In this document: positions 46,701 through 59,190 of the stretch, one piece after another | How positions within the stretch are numbered: position 1 is the first letter of the stretch | Layout: every line of letters starts with the position of its first letter | NCBI GenBank assembly: GCA_026874595.1 | Contig: CM049311.1 | Location: 5,371,676 to 5,435,675, forward strand | Length of the DNA stretch: 64,000 nt | Reading direction: 5' to 3' | Source of the DNA: Sipunculus nudus | Lineage: Eukaryota; Annelida; Sipuncula; Golfingiida; Sipunculidae | Program-made: the position numbers and the translations under genes | The notes under the pieces: model-generated | The model's input: the letters and a program-made list of their open reading frames with translations, nothing else | What the model was told of the DNA's origin: nothing | The model's database searches: none

Positions 46701-47941
46701 CGGATATAATAAAAAGTTATGACGTTCATTATAAAGATGTGAGTATATTGCATGGGTCATATCCAGTTGTGTCTTGCTATATTCATACTGTATTTAAGAG
46801 TATGTGAAATATAGATAATCAACCATAATGGTCAGCTTAATTTATGTCTGATCGTCATGCAGTCATTTTTTTATAAGGCGAGCCTTATTAAGTTGATAAT
46901 TATAGTCTACCTCAGCTGATACCACTCTTCACTCACAGAGCACTCTTTGTCTAATGACCTCTACTTTCACACTTGGATATGTTCTTTTTTACTTCAACTG
47001 CGGAATTACAAATGAACATATATACTGAGTAAGTTGAACAGGAATTTTAACGGCGTTATATTCACTTTAATACTGCCGGGAAATATATTATCAATTACAT
47101 AGTAAAACTGCATGATGATATTTTGCAGGAGCAACTTAGGGAATTAAGTCTTAAAGTGCAAGGTAAATATATGCCAAAATACATTCTTACGCATATATTC
47201 TTAATTGTTCAGAGAGTTTGCATGGAGAGCCTGCTATATGCCACGTGCTCCTTCAGAAATTTGATTCATTCACTATTTTAAGTTCCATGAAACACAGGCT
47301 ATATGCGTGGATGCATGCTTTTTACTGATTTGAATAAACATATTTTGGTGTAATTAATTCAGTTGGATGTACATTATGATTAAATACATATCTAAATAAA
47401 ACATAATGGAAAAACATATTTAACAAATTCATTTTCATGATTAAAAAATGATTTTAAGCTTGCATGTATCCTTACCTAAATTGAGAAGTTGCTTTTGTTA
47501 TGAGGCTCATCCGTCATTTTTTTCGCTATTTTTGTTAAACATAATTATGGTATCATGAATTAAGTCACCAGTATAGCATGCGATTATCGCTTGGGTGAAG
47601 TTGGCGAAAACAATTATTTATAACAATTAATGCTGCAAACCGTAAATGAGGTAGCTCTAAAGGTGTAAATTGTAAGTTTATCCCCCCCCCCCCTTGATTT
47701 AATACTTTATTCCCGTCATGCATGCATGGAATTGCTGTTCGAACTGAGTTGAAAACACCATAACCGATGTTTTCCACACAGCAATTTATACTGAAAATGG
47801 TTAACAGTAGTCTATATATATAATTCTTTATACAATGTTATATATTTCATATTAATAAATAACTAAATAGTGTATATGGTAACCTCTTGAATGAATACAC
47901 CGGTGTTTCATATATAACTCATAAAAAGTATAGAACTCCTT
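46701..47941. other. AT-rich spacer
   Basis: No gene recognised. A C run lies at about 47681-47694. Confidence 0.5.
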
Positions 47942-48443
47942 ATATCAAACATATTAAACTTATGATGTAAAGTTTTGAAATGCTGTGCAAGTCTGTTACT
48001 TAAAGACAGGAATGTAAATGGTTGACACCTTTTTAAAAAAGACTAGCTATATGTGTAGGTTCTTGTACACAAGCTTTCAGGTGCTCGGCCCCCTGAACTC
48101 CTCAGGTGTAAATGGAGCTGTTCCTCAGGTGTAACTGTTCCTAGTGTGGATTAGTTGACAAGGATTATGGCATAGCTTGTGAGGTTTATTGTTAAGTTGT
48201 GTTGGTGCTGGCTGAATTAAGGGATTAGTAGATTAGTGAACATGATTTCTAGATAGCAGGAGTCCAGTGAAGTGGTTACTGATCCTTAAAAGCAAGGGAG
48301 TGTTCCAAGTTTTTCAATTGTTGTGTTGTGTATTGGTATAAAAAATCAAAATGTATGTCCAAGTTTTCAATTGTTGTGTTGTGTATTCCAAGTTTTCAAT
48401 TGTTGTGTTGTATCAAATAATATCAAACATATTAAACTTATGA
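47942..48443 (+). mobile_element. Insertion flanked by a 24-bp direct repeat
   Basis: ATATCAAACATATTAAACTT plus ATGA occurs at 47942-47965 and again at 48420-48443. The intervening 454 bases end in about three tandem copies of a 29-base unit (CAAGTTTTCAATTGTTGTGT and more) near 48314, 48360 and 48389. A long target duplication and a repeated 3' tail suggest a short retroposon. An alternative is an unequal-exchange duplicate. Confidence 0.55.
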
Positions 48444-48926
48444 CTACTTATAATATTACACCAAAAAAATAAACTTTGAATTATTTTCATGTTAAAAGTG
48501 TGAGGAATATATTGACACGAAGCCTTGAAGATACTTAAAAATGTGTAATTCTTCTGTAAGTATATAAAATATATGTTAAATCCACATGTAGACATATAAA
48601 GAGGATTTTACGAAAAGGGGGAGGGGGGCTGTTGCACAAATGCAAACATTTAAAATTCGAAAGGAGAAGGCCTTTGCATGCAGTTTGGGAGTTTCGCCGA
48701 AACCCCTTTCTGTTTCATCCACTTTACATAGTAAAATAATAATAATCATCATTATAAATTAAATATATTTTAGGGAATGCTATAGAGCGAGGACATGGGA
48801 GAACGTGGTTTCCGGGCCCAATGCATGCATATATTGCACAACAATTCTGTTGACATAATGCAGAATATATGATATTTTGGATACCTTAAGACACTTAGGA
48901 AATTATATGAATAAGGCCAAAAACAA

Positions 48927-49183
48927 GGTATGGTTCTCAGGCACTTTTTGTTAAATCAGTTTTTTTTTAACTTTTTTTCTGGATGTTTCGATAAATATGT
49001 CATACGTTCAGGGAAAAGCATGAAAATAACATATTTATTTTTGTTAAGCAGGTGAAGCACTACATAACAAAGGAAATCTTATCAAAATTGTATAATTTTT
49101 TCTTCTTGAAATATGAAAATCAGAGTGAAAATTTTTTATGCGGGGGGTTAAAATTGACGCGGGCGGTGCCTGAGAACCATACC
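48927..49183. mobile_element. Short MITE with perfect 18-bp TIRs
   Basis: GGTATGGTTCTCAGGCAC at 48927-48944 is the exact reverse complement of 49166-49183. The 257-bp element is AT-rich inside with no ORF. No clear target duplication. Confidence 0.65.
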
Positions 49184-49859
49184 CTTTTTTTCGCCAAATA
49201 TTTTTAAATTATTTACTTTCCAATGCAAGGACAGGGAACGAATCCTGCCTATAAAATATTGTCTGTGCCCATAAATACATATATTCACATCAATATATGT
49301 AGACTTAATGGCAATGCGAACCATGGCATTTCCCCGCTCCACTACTCAGCGGAAAAGTGATGAAATTTATACATCTAGCGAGCACAACCTGGAATCCTCT
49401 ATGTGGAGCACCCACTTAATTGGTAGGATTTGCATATATAAACATTTTTCAACAATTATGCTATAACGGCGCAATCTTGAGTAGTTTAAACAATAAAAAT
49501 ACGGTTAAATATTTTTGTTAGTAAGCGTGTTATATTATATTTCCCCCATCAGAAAAGGCCCCCCTTCCCACTTAATCCGCCCCTGAAACACAACTCTAAT
49601 AAACACATGAAGGAACACATCTCTCGTAATGTAGAAAAAATAGTGTTAATAAGGGCGTGTTGAAGGCTGATGACCTTTTCGAAATGTTCATGATTTCGTC
49701 ATTGATCTGGCAGTGACGAACGGTGCCTTGTTACCAAACAGGAATTCCTGGAACACCAGCAGCAACACCCGTGTTAACCAATGAGATGAATTCATGAATA
49801 TTCAGAAGTCGATCCAACCAATAGGAACTGCCCGATGTTAAGCCGAACCAGCGCGTGCC

Positions 49860-49927
49860 GGACTCGGTTATGGTATAAGTTAAACACCAGTGACCGGTGT
49901 TTCCGTACTTGACAAGGATTCAACCGC
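49860..49927 (+). promoter_or_regulatory. Possible promoter of the bHLH gene
   Basis: TATAAGT at 49874-49880 precedes the proposed first exon by about 30 bases in a less AT-rich stretch. Tentative. Confidence 0.3.
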
Positions 49928-49998
49928 ATGCATGGAAGACCAATAGAATTTATCAACTCAGGACTCTGGTTCGTTAAGCTGAAACTCCAGGAATACAG
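49905..49998 (+). other. Proposed first exon of the bHLH gene
   Basis: The sequence CAGGAATACAG followed by GTAAGACAGG makes a strong splice donor at 49998/49999. An ATG at 49928 opens 23 codons plus two bases (AG). Joined to the acceptor at 53265/53266 they form an AGG codon and continue in the bHLH frame without a stop. The ATG context is weak, so the exon may instead be non-coding 5' UTR. The intron would be 3267 bases. Confidence 0.35.
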
Positions 49999-50055
49999 GT
50001 AAGACAGGGTTTATAGATAATTCTACGAATAACAAAATGTTACATTAGTCAATGG

Positions 50056-50060
<5 letters not shown>

Positions 50061-50122
<62 letters not shown>

Positions 50123-50308
50123 GTTAACAGCATCCCTAAATTCAAAACGTCACAATGTGAAACGTTAAAATATTAATATAGCCAGGAAACGTTTAAGTTG
50201 TTTACGTTAAGGTAAGAGATTAAGTTAAATGACATTTTATTTCTCGAAATGTTGGATTAATGGGAACAAAATATACGTTGTATATTCAATATATATGTAA
50301 AGGGGTAT

Positions 50309-50384
<76 letters not shown>

Positions 50385-50948
50385 TATATAACTGTGGTGG
50401 TTTGAAAACAGCCATTTAGATTTAAAAAAGATTTGATATAAAAATAGTAAGTTTATCATTATTTCCGTATACAGGCAGCCATAGACGTATACTGAAACCT
50501 ATAAGGCAGCGACAATAGTAATGTGTAACGGTAAAAAGTGAAACCAAGCCTATGAGCTTACAAGTTATAATTACGTTGTTATGATCTTTCAGTATATATA
50601 TAACATATGCACAGGTTCGGGAAAGGGTCATGAAATTTATGTCACCTAACTCCATTAATTTCAACGAATTATAAATAACACTATACATTTAAATAACATG
50701 AAATTGATAATGTGACAGTGCAAAAGAATGTTTGACAAATAGGAATTTAAGTTTGTAGAAATATTTAAAACGTTCATGAATTAGACTTTACACAACCCAA
50801 TAAACGTCCGAAAACACTATCATAAAAATGTTTTCACTTTAAAATGGACAATATAAGGACAAAGAGTATATATTATATAACTTATAACTTATAACTGATT
50901 ATATATTTTTTTCAATGTTCATCATAGAACATGTTTATAGTTTAAGTC

Positions 50949-51018
<70 letters not shown>

Positions 51019-51020
51019 CA
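50061..51020. repeat. Intron region with three long (TA)n tracts
   Basis: TA runs at about 50060-50121, 50314-50382 and 50949-51014, separated by unremarkable AT-rich sequence. Confidence 0.85.
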
Positions 51021-51539
51021 TTACTCAGAAGGCGGGGTTTGTTATGATCGAAAGCTTGGGTTCTTGATAGATATGTATTTTAACATTATTTGAGCACGTA
51101 ATTTATATATTTAATATTAATTCATCGATACTTATTTTTAACATATATATTTTATATTTATTTTAAAATTAACACAAAGGAATAAGCTGAATTTAAATTT
51201 CTCATTATAAATGTTGCCTTTTTGTTAGGTCGTTGGATGTCGAACTGACGTTCCAAGACCAAATCCCGGCAGACATTAATTCAAGTGCAAATGCATGCCA
51301 TTGTGAAATTTCAACAGAATACCAGATATTCCCTGTCGTGTCATGGCTAATTGCCTATGTATGATTTCTCGCCTCTTCTAACTTTGCCATTATAGATAAC
51401 CTAAAAGGCAAAAACATTTAATTAATATCATGATCACCTTTATCATTATATAGTGCATGCATTCAGTGAAATCACCAGTCCAAGGACCTATTCATATTTT
51501 TTATGAATGACCAGAAAAGGTTTGACTTGAGAGCTCACT

Positions 51540-52140
51540 TAGACCTAAAAATTAGCCGCACGTGTCTCTGTTTACTTGTACTCATCGGACGTCGTCTTCA
51601 GGGATGTCATTCAAGTCCTCAAGGTAATTGAGCGTACGCAGGCGCGGCGACCACGTGACCCAATGGCAACAGGTGAAAAAGTTTGCCTTTCATAGCTTTA
51701 TTTCGGAACCTAAGAAACAACTGTATCTAAAGTGGTTGCTGCATGGTACATTGTGCACGTGATATAGCAAAATACTTAACAAAAACTAATTTTTTTATTT
51801 TGTTGCGTACCGAATGTAATGGGAGATTTAGGGTTTGAGATTATAATATGTCAAAATATAGGACGCTTTAAGGTGGTTACGGTTGATGATCAAACAAATT
51901 AACGGTGTCAGACTTCACGTACACCTGGACGGACAATTAATAAGAGCAGGCGGTTACGTTCCTGCAAAACTGTTTAATCTAATGCAAAATGACTGCTGAG
52001 GTTGCAAAGAACATGTAAACAGAGGACATGCGCCCAGATTTGCGCTAACTCGCAACGCGCTTTACTTTTATATGACCGGCTTCCTTCCGACAGGCAGCAC
52101 ATGCACGTGACCCATGCCAACAGGTGAAAAGGGATGCCTT
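51540..52140. promoter_or_regulatory. Candidate regulatory sequence within the proposed intron
   Basis: Two GC-richer ORF-less patches (51550-51710 and 51890-52140) contain CACGTG-type E-boxes (CCACGTGACC near 51650, GCACGTGACC near 52104) and GTGACC-linked repeats with ACAGGTGAAAA after both. The shared CACGTGACCCA and CAACAGGTGAAAA order suggests duplicated regulatory modules. Inferred. Confidence 0.35.
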
Positions 52141-52448
52141 CCCAAATAAAACAACGTCTATCCGCTGTGCAGCCAGGAATACGCGACAATAAGCCATGTT
52201 TGTTTATAGTTACATATGAAACGACAAGCCCTTGTCAGATTGAGTGGGTTCTTCATGTGCGGCCGGCGTGTCGAGATGTCCTTGTTTACCGAGAAGTCAA
52301 AGGTCACGCTGACACGCAGGGTGTCAGATACACAAACATCAAAAACCCACAGTGGTGTTTTTAGATACATCAAACAGAAACCAGTTGTAAACGGTAGTAA
52401 ACTGTTTAAACAGTCGTAATTGATTATGTCTATTGCTTCAGGTCCACT

Positions 52449-52522
52449 ATGACCCAACATGCTTCAGACTATCTGTCTGATGGACCCAACATGCTTCAGA
52501 CTATATGTCTGACGGTCCTTTT
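52449..52522 (+). repeat. Two-copy tandem repeat
   Basis: ACCCAACATGCTTCAGACTA, followed by a variable base pair and GTCTGA, occurs twice about 37 bases apart. Confidence 0.8.
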
Positions 52523-52559
52523 TTTCATCTTGTTTTCTTCATAATGGGAACTCCTATTT

Positions 52560-52940
52560 CAGTGCAAAATTCAAACCAGAAATGTGCCCAGAGAGCGCAG
52601 ACCTCCACCAAGGAAGCTCATTACCCCCATATGCCAATGTCAGAAATGCAGCATTTATCCTTATAACAATTCCTGGGCCCAGATGGTGATTCAGATCACC
52701 CCAAAAATAAATGAAAAAAAAACCGTCCTCTATATGGGGGCGCAAACCCTGCATCGAAGATAGTGTTCAAAGTTGGTGCCCTGGAATGTTTATCAAACCT
52801 TTTGTTATTCCCGAGAACCTTTAATTGAAATATTTGAAAAACGCCTTGGACATCGTAGTATCGCTGCCCTTGATTATAAACTTACACAATGAACAACAAC
52901 CATGGTCCCCCTATGCTGTACGTTGATTTACTGATTGCAT
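52560..52940 (+). repeat. Diverged copy of the palindrome-spacer repeat
   Basis: CAGAGAGCGCAGACCTCC near 52590, GTGTTCAAAGTTGGTG near 52763 and GTTGATTTACTGAT near 52921 follow the same order as 4540-5420, with about half of the interior missing. Confidence 0.7.
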
Positions 52941-53320
52941 GCTATCTAAACATTGTCAATATTTCTTTGCATGCAAGTGTAAGAAGACTATGTTTCCTTA
53001 AATTTGTGGATATTATTTCTACATCTATCGCAAATATTCTCATCTTATCTTACATTTATAATAACTAGTCTTTTTTTGTAAATCTATAATTGGATTATTA
53101 TATTTTTATTCAATTGCTCGCTTCGTCTGTATAATATTACTGCTGTATGCAGTTATATTAGTATTGCAAGTTAAATTTACGCGAAGGTGGTTTTAATGTA
53201 TCTTACTAGTTGTGTATAAGAAATAGATATAGTTGTTTAAGTGTTTATGTTTTTTTCTCTCATAGGTACAACGAAAACCCTCGCTTAACCTTTCATCTCA
53301 CCACTGAAGAGAGATCACCA

Positions 53321-53905
53321 ATGAATAAAAGTATTGATTTTGATCTGCTGTTGGGCGGGGACTTCCGGAGTCCACGTCTGACGTCACCCACATGTAGAGA
53401 TCTGGGAATCCCCGATGGAGCGCTAGAAAACGCTGATGACGTCACACTGCGAGGGGTTGTCCCTCAGGAAAGTCTCAGCGAGGCGCTTTCACCGAAAACG
53501 AGGCTCAACCTACTAGGAGTTACGTATGAATATAACTCACTTAATAATCCTTTCTCGCCTCATTGCCAAATACCACTTCCGGAACCCTATGGCGGCTTGT
53601 ACGGGATGGAACCGACTTTTATTCGGAAGAGGAACGAGCGGGAACGCGAACGCGTCCGATGCGTAAACGAGGGTTACGCACGACTTCGGGAACACCTTCC
53701 TCTTGAAAATAAAGAAAAGCGAATAAGTAAAGTTGAGACATTACGGTCGGCGATAAAATATATAGAGTACCTACAAGAAGTACTCGGTGAACCAAAAGAG
53801 AAAAAAGTTGGTCCATCAAAACAACGAATTTCACAACATTCCCGTGAAGAAGCAACTCAGAACCAAAGGCCAGCTAAGAAACGAAAAACTACTCGCCTTC
53901 GCTGA
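53321..53905 (+). CDS. Achaete-scute family bHLH transcription factor (ASCL3/4-like, ASCb group)
   Basis: The protein from this ATG has 194 residues. The bHLH lies at residues 101-155: basic region IRKRNERERERVRCVNEGYA, helix 1 with LREHLP, a short loop (LENKEKR) and helix 2 SKVETLRSAIKYIEYLQEVL. The RKRNERERxRVRCVNEGYA pattern and KxISKVETLR match the achaete-scute B group (vertebrate ASCL3/ASCL4) better than ASCL1. Such proteins bind E-boxes as heterodimers with E-proteins and act in cell-type specification. The C-terminus is lysine/arginine-rich (RPAKKRKTTRLR), a likely nuclear signal. A splice acceptor (TTTTTTCTCTCATAG) ends at 53265 and the frame is open from there, so the real start may be in an upstream exon. 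The frame's nominal beginning at 53210 is intronic. The basic-helix region is complete and the gene looks functional. Confidence 0.92.
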   Translation: MNKSIDFDLLLGGDFRSPRLTSPTCRDLGIPDGALENADDVTLRGVVPQESLSEALSPKTRLNLLGVTYEYNSLNNPFSPHCQIPLPEPYGGLYGMEPTFIRKRNERERERVRCVNEGYARLREHLPLENKEKRISKVETLRSAIKYIEYLQEVLGEPKEKKVGPSKQRISQHSREEATQNQRPAKKRKTTRLR

Positions 53906-54152
53906 CAGCCTGCTTAAACCGATATATAGCATACAAGAACGAGAAATCTGCATTTTAAGAAATGAAAGCCTTCGCCATGTGTTGGAGGCCATTGAAGGAA
54001 ATGTTCCCATTACCGTGTTTGTATTCACATATTCGACCTGTATTCCTTGATGGCGTTCCTCAATCCGGATCATGTGCTGGGTCCATATCAAATTTAATTG
54101 ATTTGTGATTGGCCCATTCCCCAGATACCCTTAAAATTTCTTAGTATTTGTG

Positions 54153-54158
54153 AATAAA
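54153..54158 (+). terminator. Possible poly(A) signal of the bHLH gene
   Basis: AATAAA about 250 bases after the stop codon. Another AATAAA near 55184 could serve a longer 3' UTR. Confidence 0.45.
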
Positions 54159-54159
54159 C

Positions 54160-54993
54160 AAGCACAAATACACACAAAACACACACGCACGAAATGGGAT
54201 GAACGCATATATAGCCTCCTAGCGGAGGAAAATAACAAACCTTTCTCATGAGCCCGTGTATTTCGCAGAATTATTATGGGTTAAATTCTTACAAATATCG
54301 TTTGAATTAGAAAAAAATATGATCTTTCTTTTGAATGAAGTGGACCTATCGGTGTCTATCGTAGGACAGAACTGGATGCTGAAGGGGGTCGCAAACATAA
54401 GCCTCTTTTTAGAAGACGCTTATTAGAAAGGGGTGAGGTCTATGTCAGGGGGTTAGGGAACGGGGCGGGGAGGTGTTTGCATTTAAGGAATGTCAGCATG
54501 CAGTTCTGGACTATGCCCATCGTCGCCAAAATGAGACGCTTTTTGGAAGGGGTAAGGTCTATGTCCAAGCTCTGTCAATTTGTGATACCTGAGTAAAGTA
54601 CTTTTTTTATCTACACCCATCAAGTGCATTTATTTCATCAATCCATTCTGACTTTAATCTATATATAAACATATTTCATGTTGTTTGCCCCTTCTTTAAT
54701 TCATATTAAAGTAATATCTTGTAAGTGTATGTGTCGTCCGTCCAGTGATGTGAATTTAGTATGAAATGTATATTTTACAGTGTTTTTTCACACATTTACT
54801 TATTATATATGTTTACTGCTTTATTTATTTATATCTAGATTGTTTAACGAGTTTTAAGTCAGTATTCAAACATTTATCTTTGAGATTTTTTTTTCACTTA
54901 TTCACCAATTTTATGCTTATATGTGTGAATGGGCTTGTTGCAATTAATACCAAAAATCGTGAAACCATTAAGAGCATTTGATACTATAGTTTC

Positions 54994-55052
<59 letters not shown>

Positions 55053-56219
55053 CATTTATATATATGCGCATATGTTAAGTTAAAATACGCAATTATGTTC
55101 TATACATTGATTTTGTTCGCTTCATTAACATTTCTGATGTAAATATTCATTTAAATATGTTGAATATGTACCTTTTGCAGAAAATAAAAAGAATGTGATA
55201 CATACATGTATTTCTTGATTTATGTTATCTTAGATTATAATAATTATCTGATCACGTGTGTATATCCGTGCGGCATGTGTGTGGTCAAAATATAATAATA
55301 GGAATGTAGTAAACACGAAGAAATGAAAATGATAATGCATTAAATTATTGATAAATGCGACACTGAAAGAATATACTGTTGTGCTGTTAAATACCTGGAG
55401 CTACAGCATTAAAATGTTACTTTGTATTCAAAACTGTTATATTGGCGTTTATTTAAGTAAGAAACTCTAGACAATATTAGTATTTAAAACACGTTGTATT
55501 TTCATCATCATATATATAGTTAACCTATCAATTAACTGACTGATCTTAAACCATTTTTTTCCGAATGAATGGATTAGTCTAAATGAAACTCTTTGGCTCT
55601 TGAAGAGCCATTTGATCATTTGTAATAGTTCTGGTGTGTAATTAAGTACGCATTTAGACATTGTGGAAACACATACGAAATCACCATGCATGCAGTTCCT
55701 GTATGGAGAAATAGTTAGGGAGGAGAACACCGGATAAATATGCGGATATTCTGGAGTGATAAGCTTATAGTTATCAACCGTATCCACTTTAAAGGACTAT
55801 TCTCGTCTTGTAGTGAGAATTAAACATACCTATCAAAGTTGTCTTATTTTATTTAACACCGCTAGAAAACCATGTATCTGACATATTTGTCGTGGATTTG
55901 CAACATGTGTGCTAAAAACAGAACCAGGTGTAAGACAGGATAGTTACCATAAACTTCACCATTTTGAACGGCTTTATCGTTATTTCAAACTGGGTTAGTA
56001 TGTGCTTGGTAAAACAACAACAAACCGTGTAGGACAAAACAGGCATTTCAGACCACGCATTTTGCGACAGGTTTGAAACTTGCATACAGTTTGGACAGGT
56101 AGATGTGATGTCCCCATGGATCTTTAACGTTTCGTGAGTACAGGACACTAAGTTATATTCGTGTCACGAGTACTTTGCACTCGATGGAGCCTATTTAAAC
56201 GTCCTATATTTTGATTTAT
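54160..56219. other. Spacer downstream of the bHLH gene
   Basis: No second gene recognised. (TA)n tract at about 54997-55051. Two copies of a GGGGT(A/G)AGGTCTATGTC phrase near 54433 and 54548 suggest a short internal duplication. Confidence 0.5.
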
Positions 56220-57010
56220 TATAAATGTCAGAAAAGCAGGTATTATTTAGCCTTTTCCCGAAGTGCACGCGATCTTTTGAGATACCCTGACGGATGTCAG
56301 GACAAGTTCAACGTACCATGTAACCTCAAACCAGAGCCAAAAGGATAGGCAGTGTGGCACCTTCAAGGGTTTGCTTTCGGGCCGATTGTAAATGAACATA
56401 ATCACGTTATTTGTTGTAAGAACTGACCCGGGAGCCGCATGTTTGTGTTTGTCTCCCAAATAGCCGTTAGGGGCTTGGCGGAGTGGACCGCTGAGCAGAA
56501 GAGGCTGAGGTCGCTGTCATACAGGTCAGTTTGGTGATCTGTAAACACGGCAGGGCACAACTTGCAGCAGACATTTTCCTTTCATAGAATCTGAAGAGCG
56601 GCAAATTAAATTATTAAGAGTTCTATGTTCATGAATACACGCGCCACAGGCGCGCTCGAAGCTGAATGCATTTCTGCTCAAACGCCGCTTTTGGCACGTG
56701 CATGCACGTGCTCTGTGGACAAACACTCCGCGCACGCGTGTTGCATTGTCCTCCAAATTCCGCTTAGTCCACAACGCACCAGTGCTGTCGGAAATTCTAC
56801 CAATGACACCGGTAACAATTAGCTCGAAGGCCGGAAAACAATAGATAGATAAGCCCTAGTTTACTAATCCCCGAAAACCTCGCCAGATATTTTTGAATTA
56901 AGGTGTCCGCAAACACACGGTGCACGTGGCCGAATGGACATATTTTCTCTGCGATGTTTCCTCAGTAAACAGCGAGGAAGGCATGGCCAGCCCCCTGCCC
57001 CATTCTACAT
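56220..57010. promoter_or_regulatory. GC-richer ORF-poor stretch, candidate regulatory DNA
   Basis: Mixed composition with repeated GCACGTG and ACGCG words (56690-56740, 56920-56930) and no recognised protein. Could be cis-regulatory or unrelated. Confidence 0.25.
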
Positions 57011-58384
57011 GACCTTGTCAGATGCCAAACACGCGTTCTGTCCACTATTTGACAGATCATGGTGTGCACAGAATTAAACAGTCTTTAAATTACAAGGAAA
57101 GGCACACACCGTGCGTCCGGCAAGAATGCTGACCACTGTGTTAGCCTTAATCCCAATTTCATCTTTGCTTATGGTAACTACACTGTAAATGTCCTAGTAA
57201 TATAACGGATCTTATTAGCTTCACCTTGTCTGAACAGTGGCATATAATATGTCATATAATATAATAATGATCAGTCATTCGAGTCACATTTGCATGTATT
57301 GACCACAAAATGAATGTCTACTTATATGATGGATGGGTTTTATTCATGGGCTCATATAAAGTTTGATACCTTACATTTAGTGATTCAAGAAATCTTGAAG
57401 GAGCTGTGGTTTATTGATGACAGAAAAACATATTTGATCTTGTTTATTACATTTCGCTGATGCAGCTGTCTCTTACACTCCAGGGACAAAGATAAAGAAA
57501 TCCAAGCCAAGGTACATAATACGACTGAACTACCAACTTATTATCTGGTGTGTTTGTACTTTTATTGTAGTGTCGTATATTAATATTTGTGACAGATGTG
57601 AACAAACCTGACCCCCGCTGCTGAGTGTATAATATATCAAATTTTTTAATGAGCCATTCGGGTATAACTATGAACGTCAATATTTATGACAAATATTTCT
57701 TGTTATCACTAACTCACATTGAAGTTTGATAAAGTGAAATTAAAGTGGATCCAGAACTCTTGAAGAAGCTGCTTTTGTCGATGGAAGAATGAATATAGTT
57801 ACTTGTATAGGGTTTCTTAAGTTCATCACTATTTTCATTTTGGGGTTAACAGTTTTTGCGGATGGACATATACTTTAGATCCCCTGAGTACAAACCAATC
57901 GATTTCAGAATGTTTTTATTCTATTTCTTATTTGTTTTCCCCCTTCTGTCGTGTTCTGTTTGCGTTAGATCTTCAGTATGGCTAATTTTCAAAAGCTGAA
58001 ATTTGGCACGATAAAAATTCTTTGATACATATTTGTACCTTAACCTTATTCTTAAGGTGAACATACAATGACTGATTACCGATTATTGCTCAGGGTTTGA
58101 AACCGGTGGTCAGGCTTCCAGGGATCTCTTGGCGACTGCATACATCTGTTTATATTAAATCTGATTTAACATTTTCCGTGTAGATTTCACAATCATTGGA
58201 CAATAATTCAGGATGACCTGAAAATTGCTTTTTAGCGTACGTTAACCCATGCTATCTTAGAAACTGTCAGAGATAGTATATAGCAGCTCCAAATTGCATA
58301 TATGTAAGAATCAGTCACATGTCAAACGTGATCTGATTGAGCTGGTATTTTGGGATTCTGCATTAACTTCGATTTTATAGGGAA
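57011..58384. other. AT-rich spacer
   Basis: No recognised gene. A 77-codon minus frame at 57447-57680 has no family features. Confidence 0.5.
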
Positions 58385-59190
58385 AAAGCTTGAAAACCTT
58401 TAAAAATCTTCTTCTCCAAAACCGGCGAGCCAAATTGTCCAATATTTCACAGAAGTATTCCAGTACCAATATTTTCAAGTTTGTTCGATTGGTTCTAGTT
58501 CGTTTTTTTTTGGTCGAGTTACAAGAGGTTGAACTTAGTCATCTGTCCAAAAAAGCATACTCAAATTTTAAGTCTCAGAAATGGCTGGAGCTATCATCAC
58601 CAAATTTAATGCCAATGTTGGTCACATGAGTCATAACTGAAACTGAGGTATTGGTGGCCTTTTTTGTACGGGGGTCATCAGTGCCCGTATCATACTGAGG
58701 GCTGCAAAAATGTTTCTTCTGAGAAACAATATGGCCAAATTGTTTAATATCGCACAGAAATGATCCTAGGGTAGTGCTTTTCTGAAGTTTGTTCAAATGG
58801 TCTCAGTTCAGTGACTTTTGGCCGAGTTATGGGAGGCTGAATTTAGTCATATGCCATAACAGCCCATTTTAGTTCAGTGGCTACAAAGATCTTCTCAAAA
58901 ACCACTGGGCCAAATTCTTAAATCTCACACATTAATCATCCTCAGATGTTGATAATTCAAGTTTGTTCAAATGGTTTTGGTTCCGTGATTTTTGGCTGAG
59001 ATACGGTAAGCTAAAACTGAGCATACTGTATATTCCTATATGAGTTATAAACCTGCTAACGTTTTTCGACTGAGGCAAATTTGCTTAATATTTTACATGA
59101 ATAATCCCCAGAATAAATCTTATAATAATTGTTTTTAATGGTTCCTAATGAATGAATTTTGGCTGAATTATCGAGATTGAATTGAGTTAT
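58385..59190 (+). repeat. Four degenerate tandem modules
   Basis: The phrases GGCCAAATT (or variants), CACAGAA-ATCCT, AGTTTGTTCAAATGGTT, and TTTTGGC(T/C)GAGTTA followed by GAATTTAGTCAT recur near 58430, 58735, 58910 and 59080. Divergence increases to the right. This looks like an old tandem or TE-derived repeat. Confidence 0.6.

Noticed and set aside
53210-53265. bHLH start at 53210
   Set aside because: This part is a pyrimidine-rich intron end ending in CATAG; the frame is not a conventional ATG start for the family.
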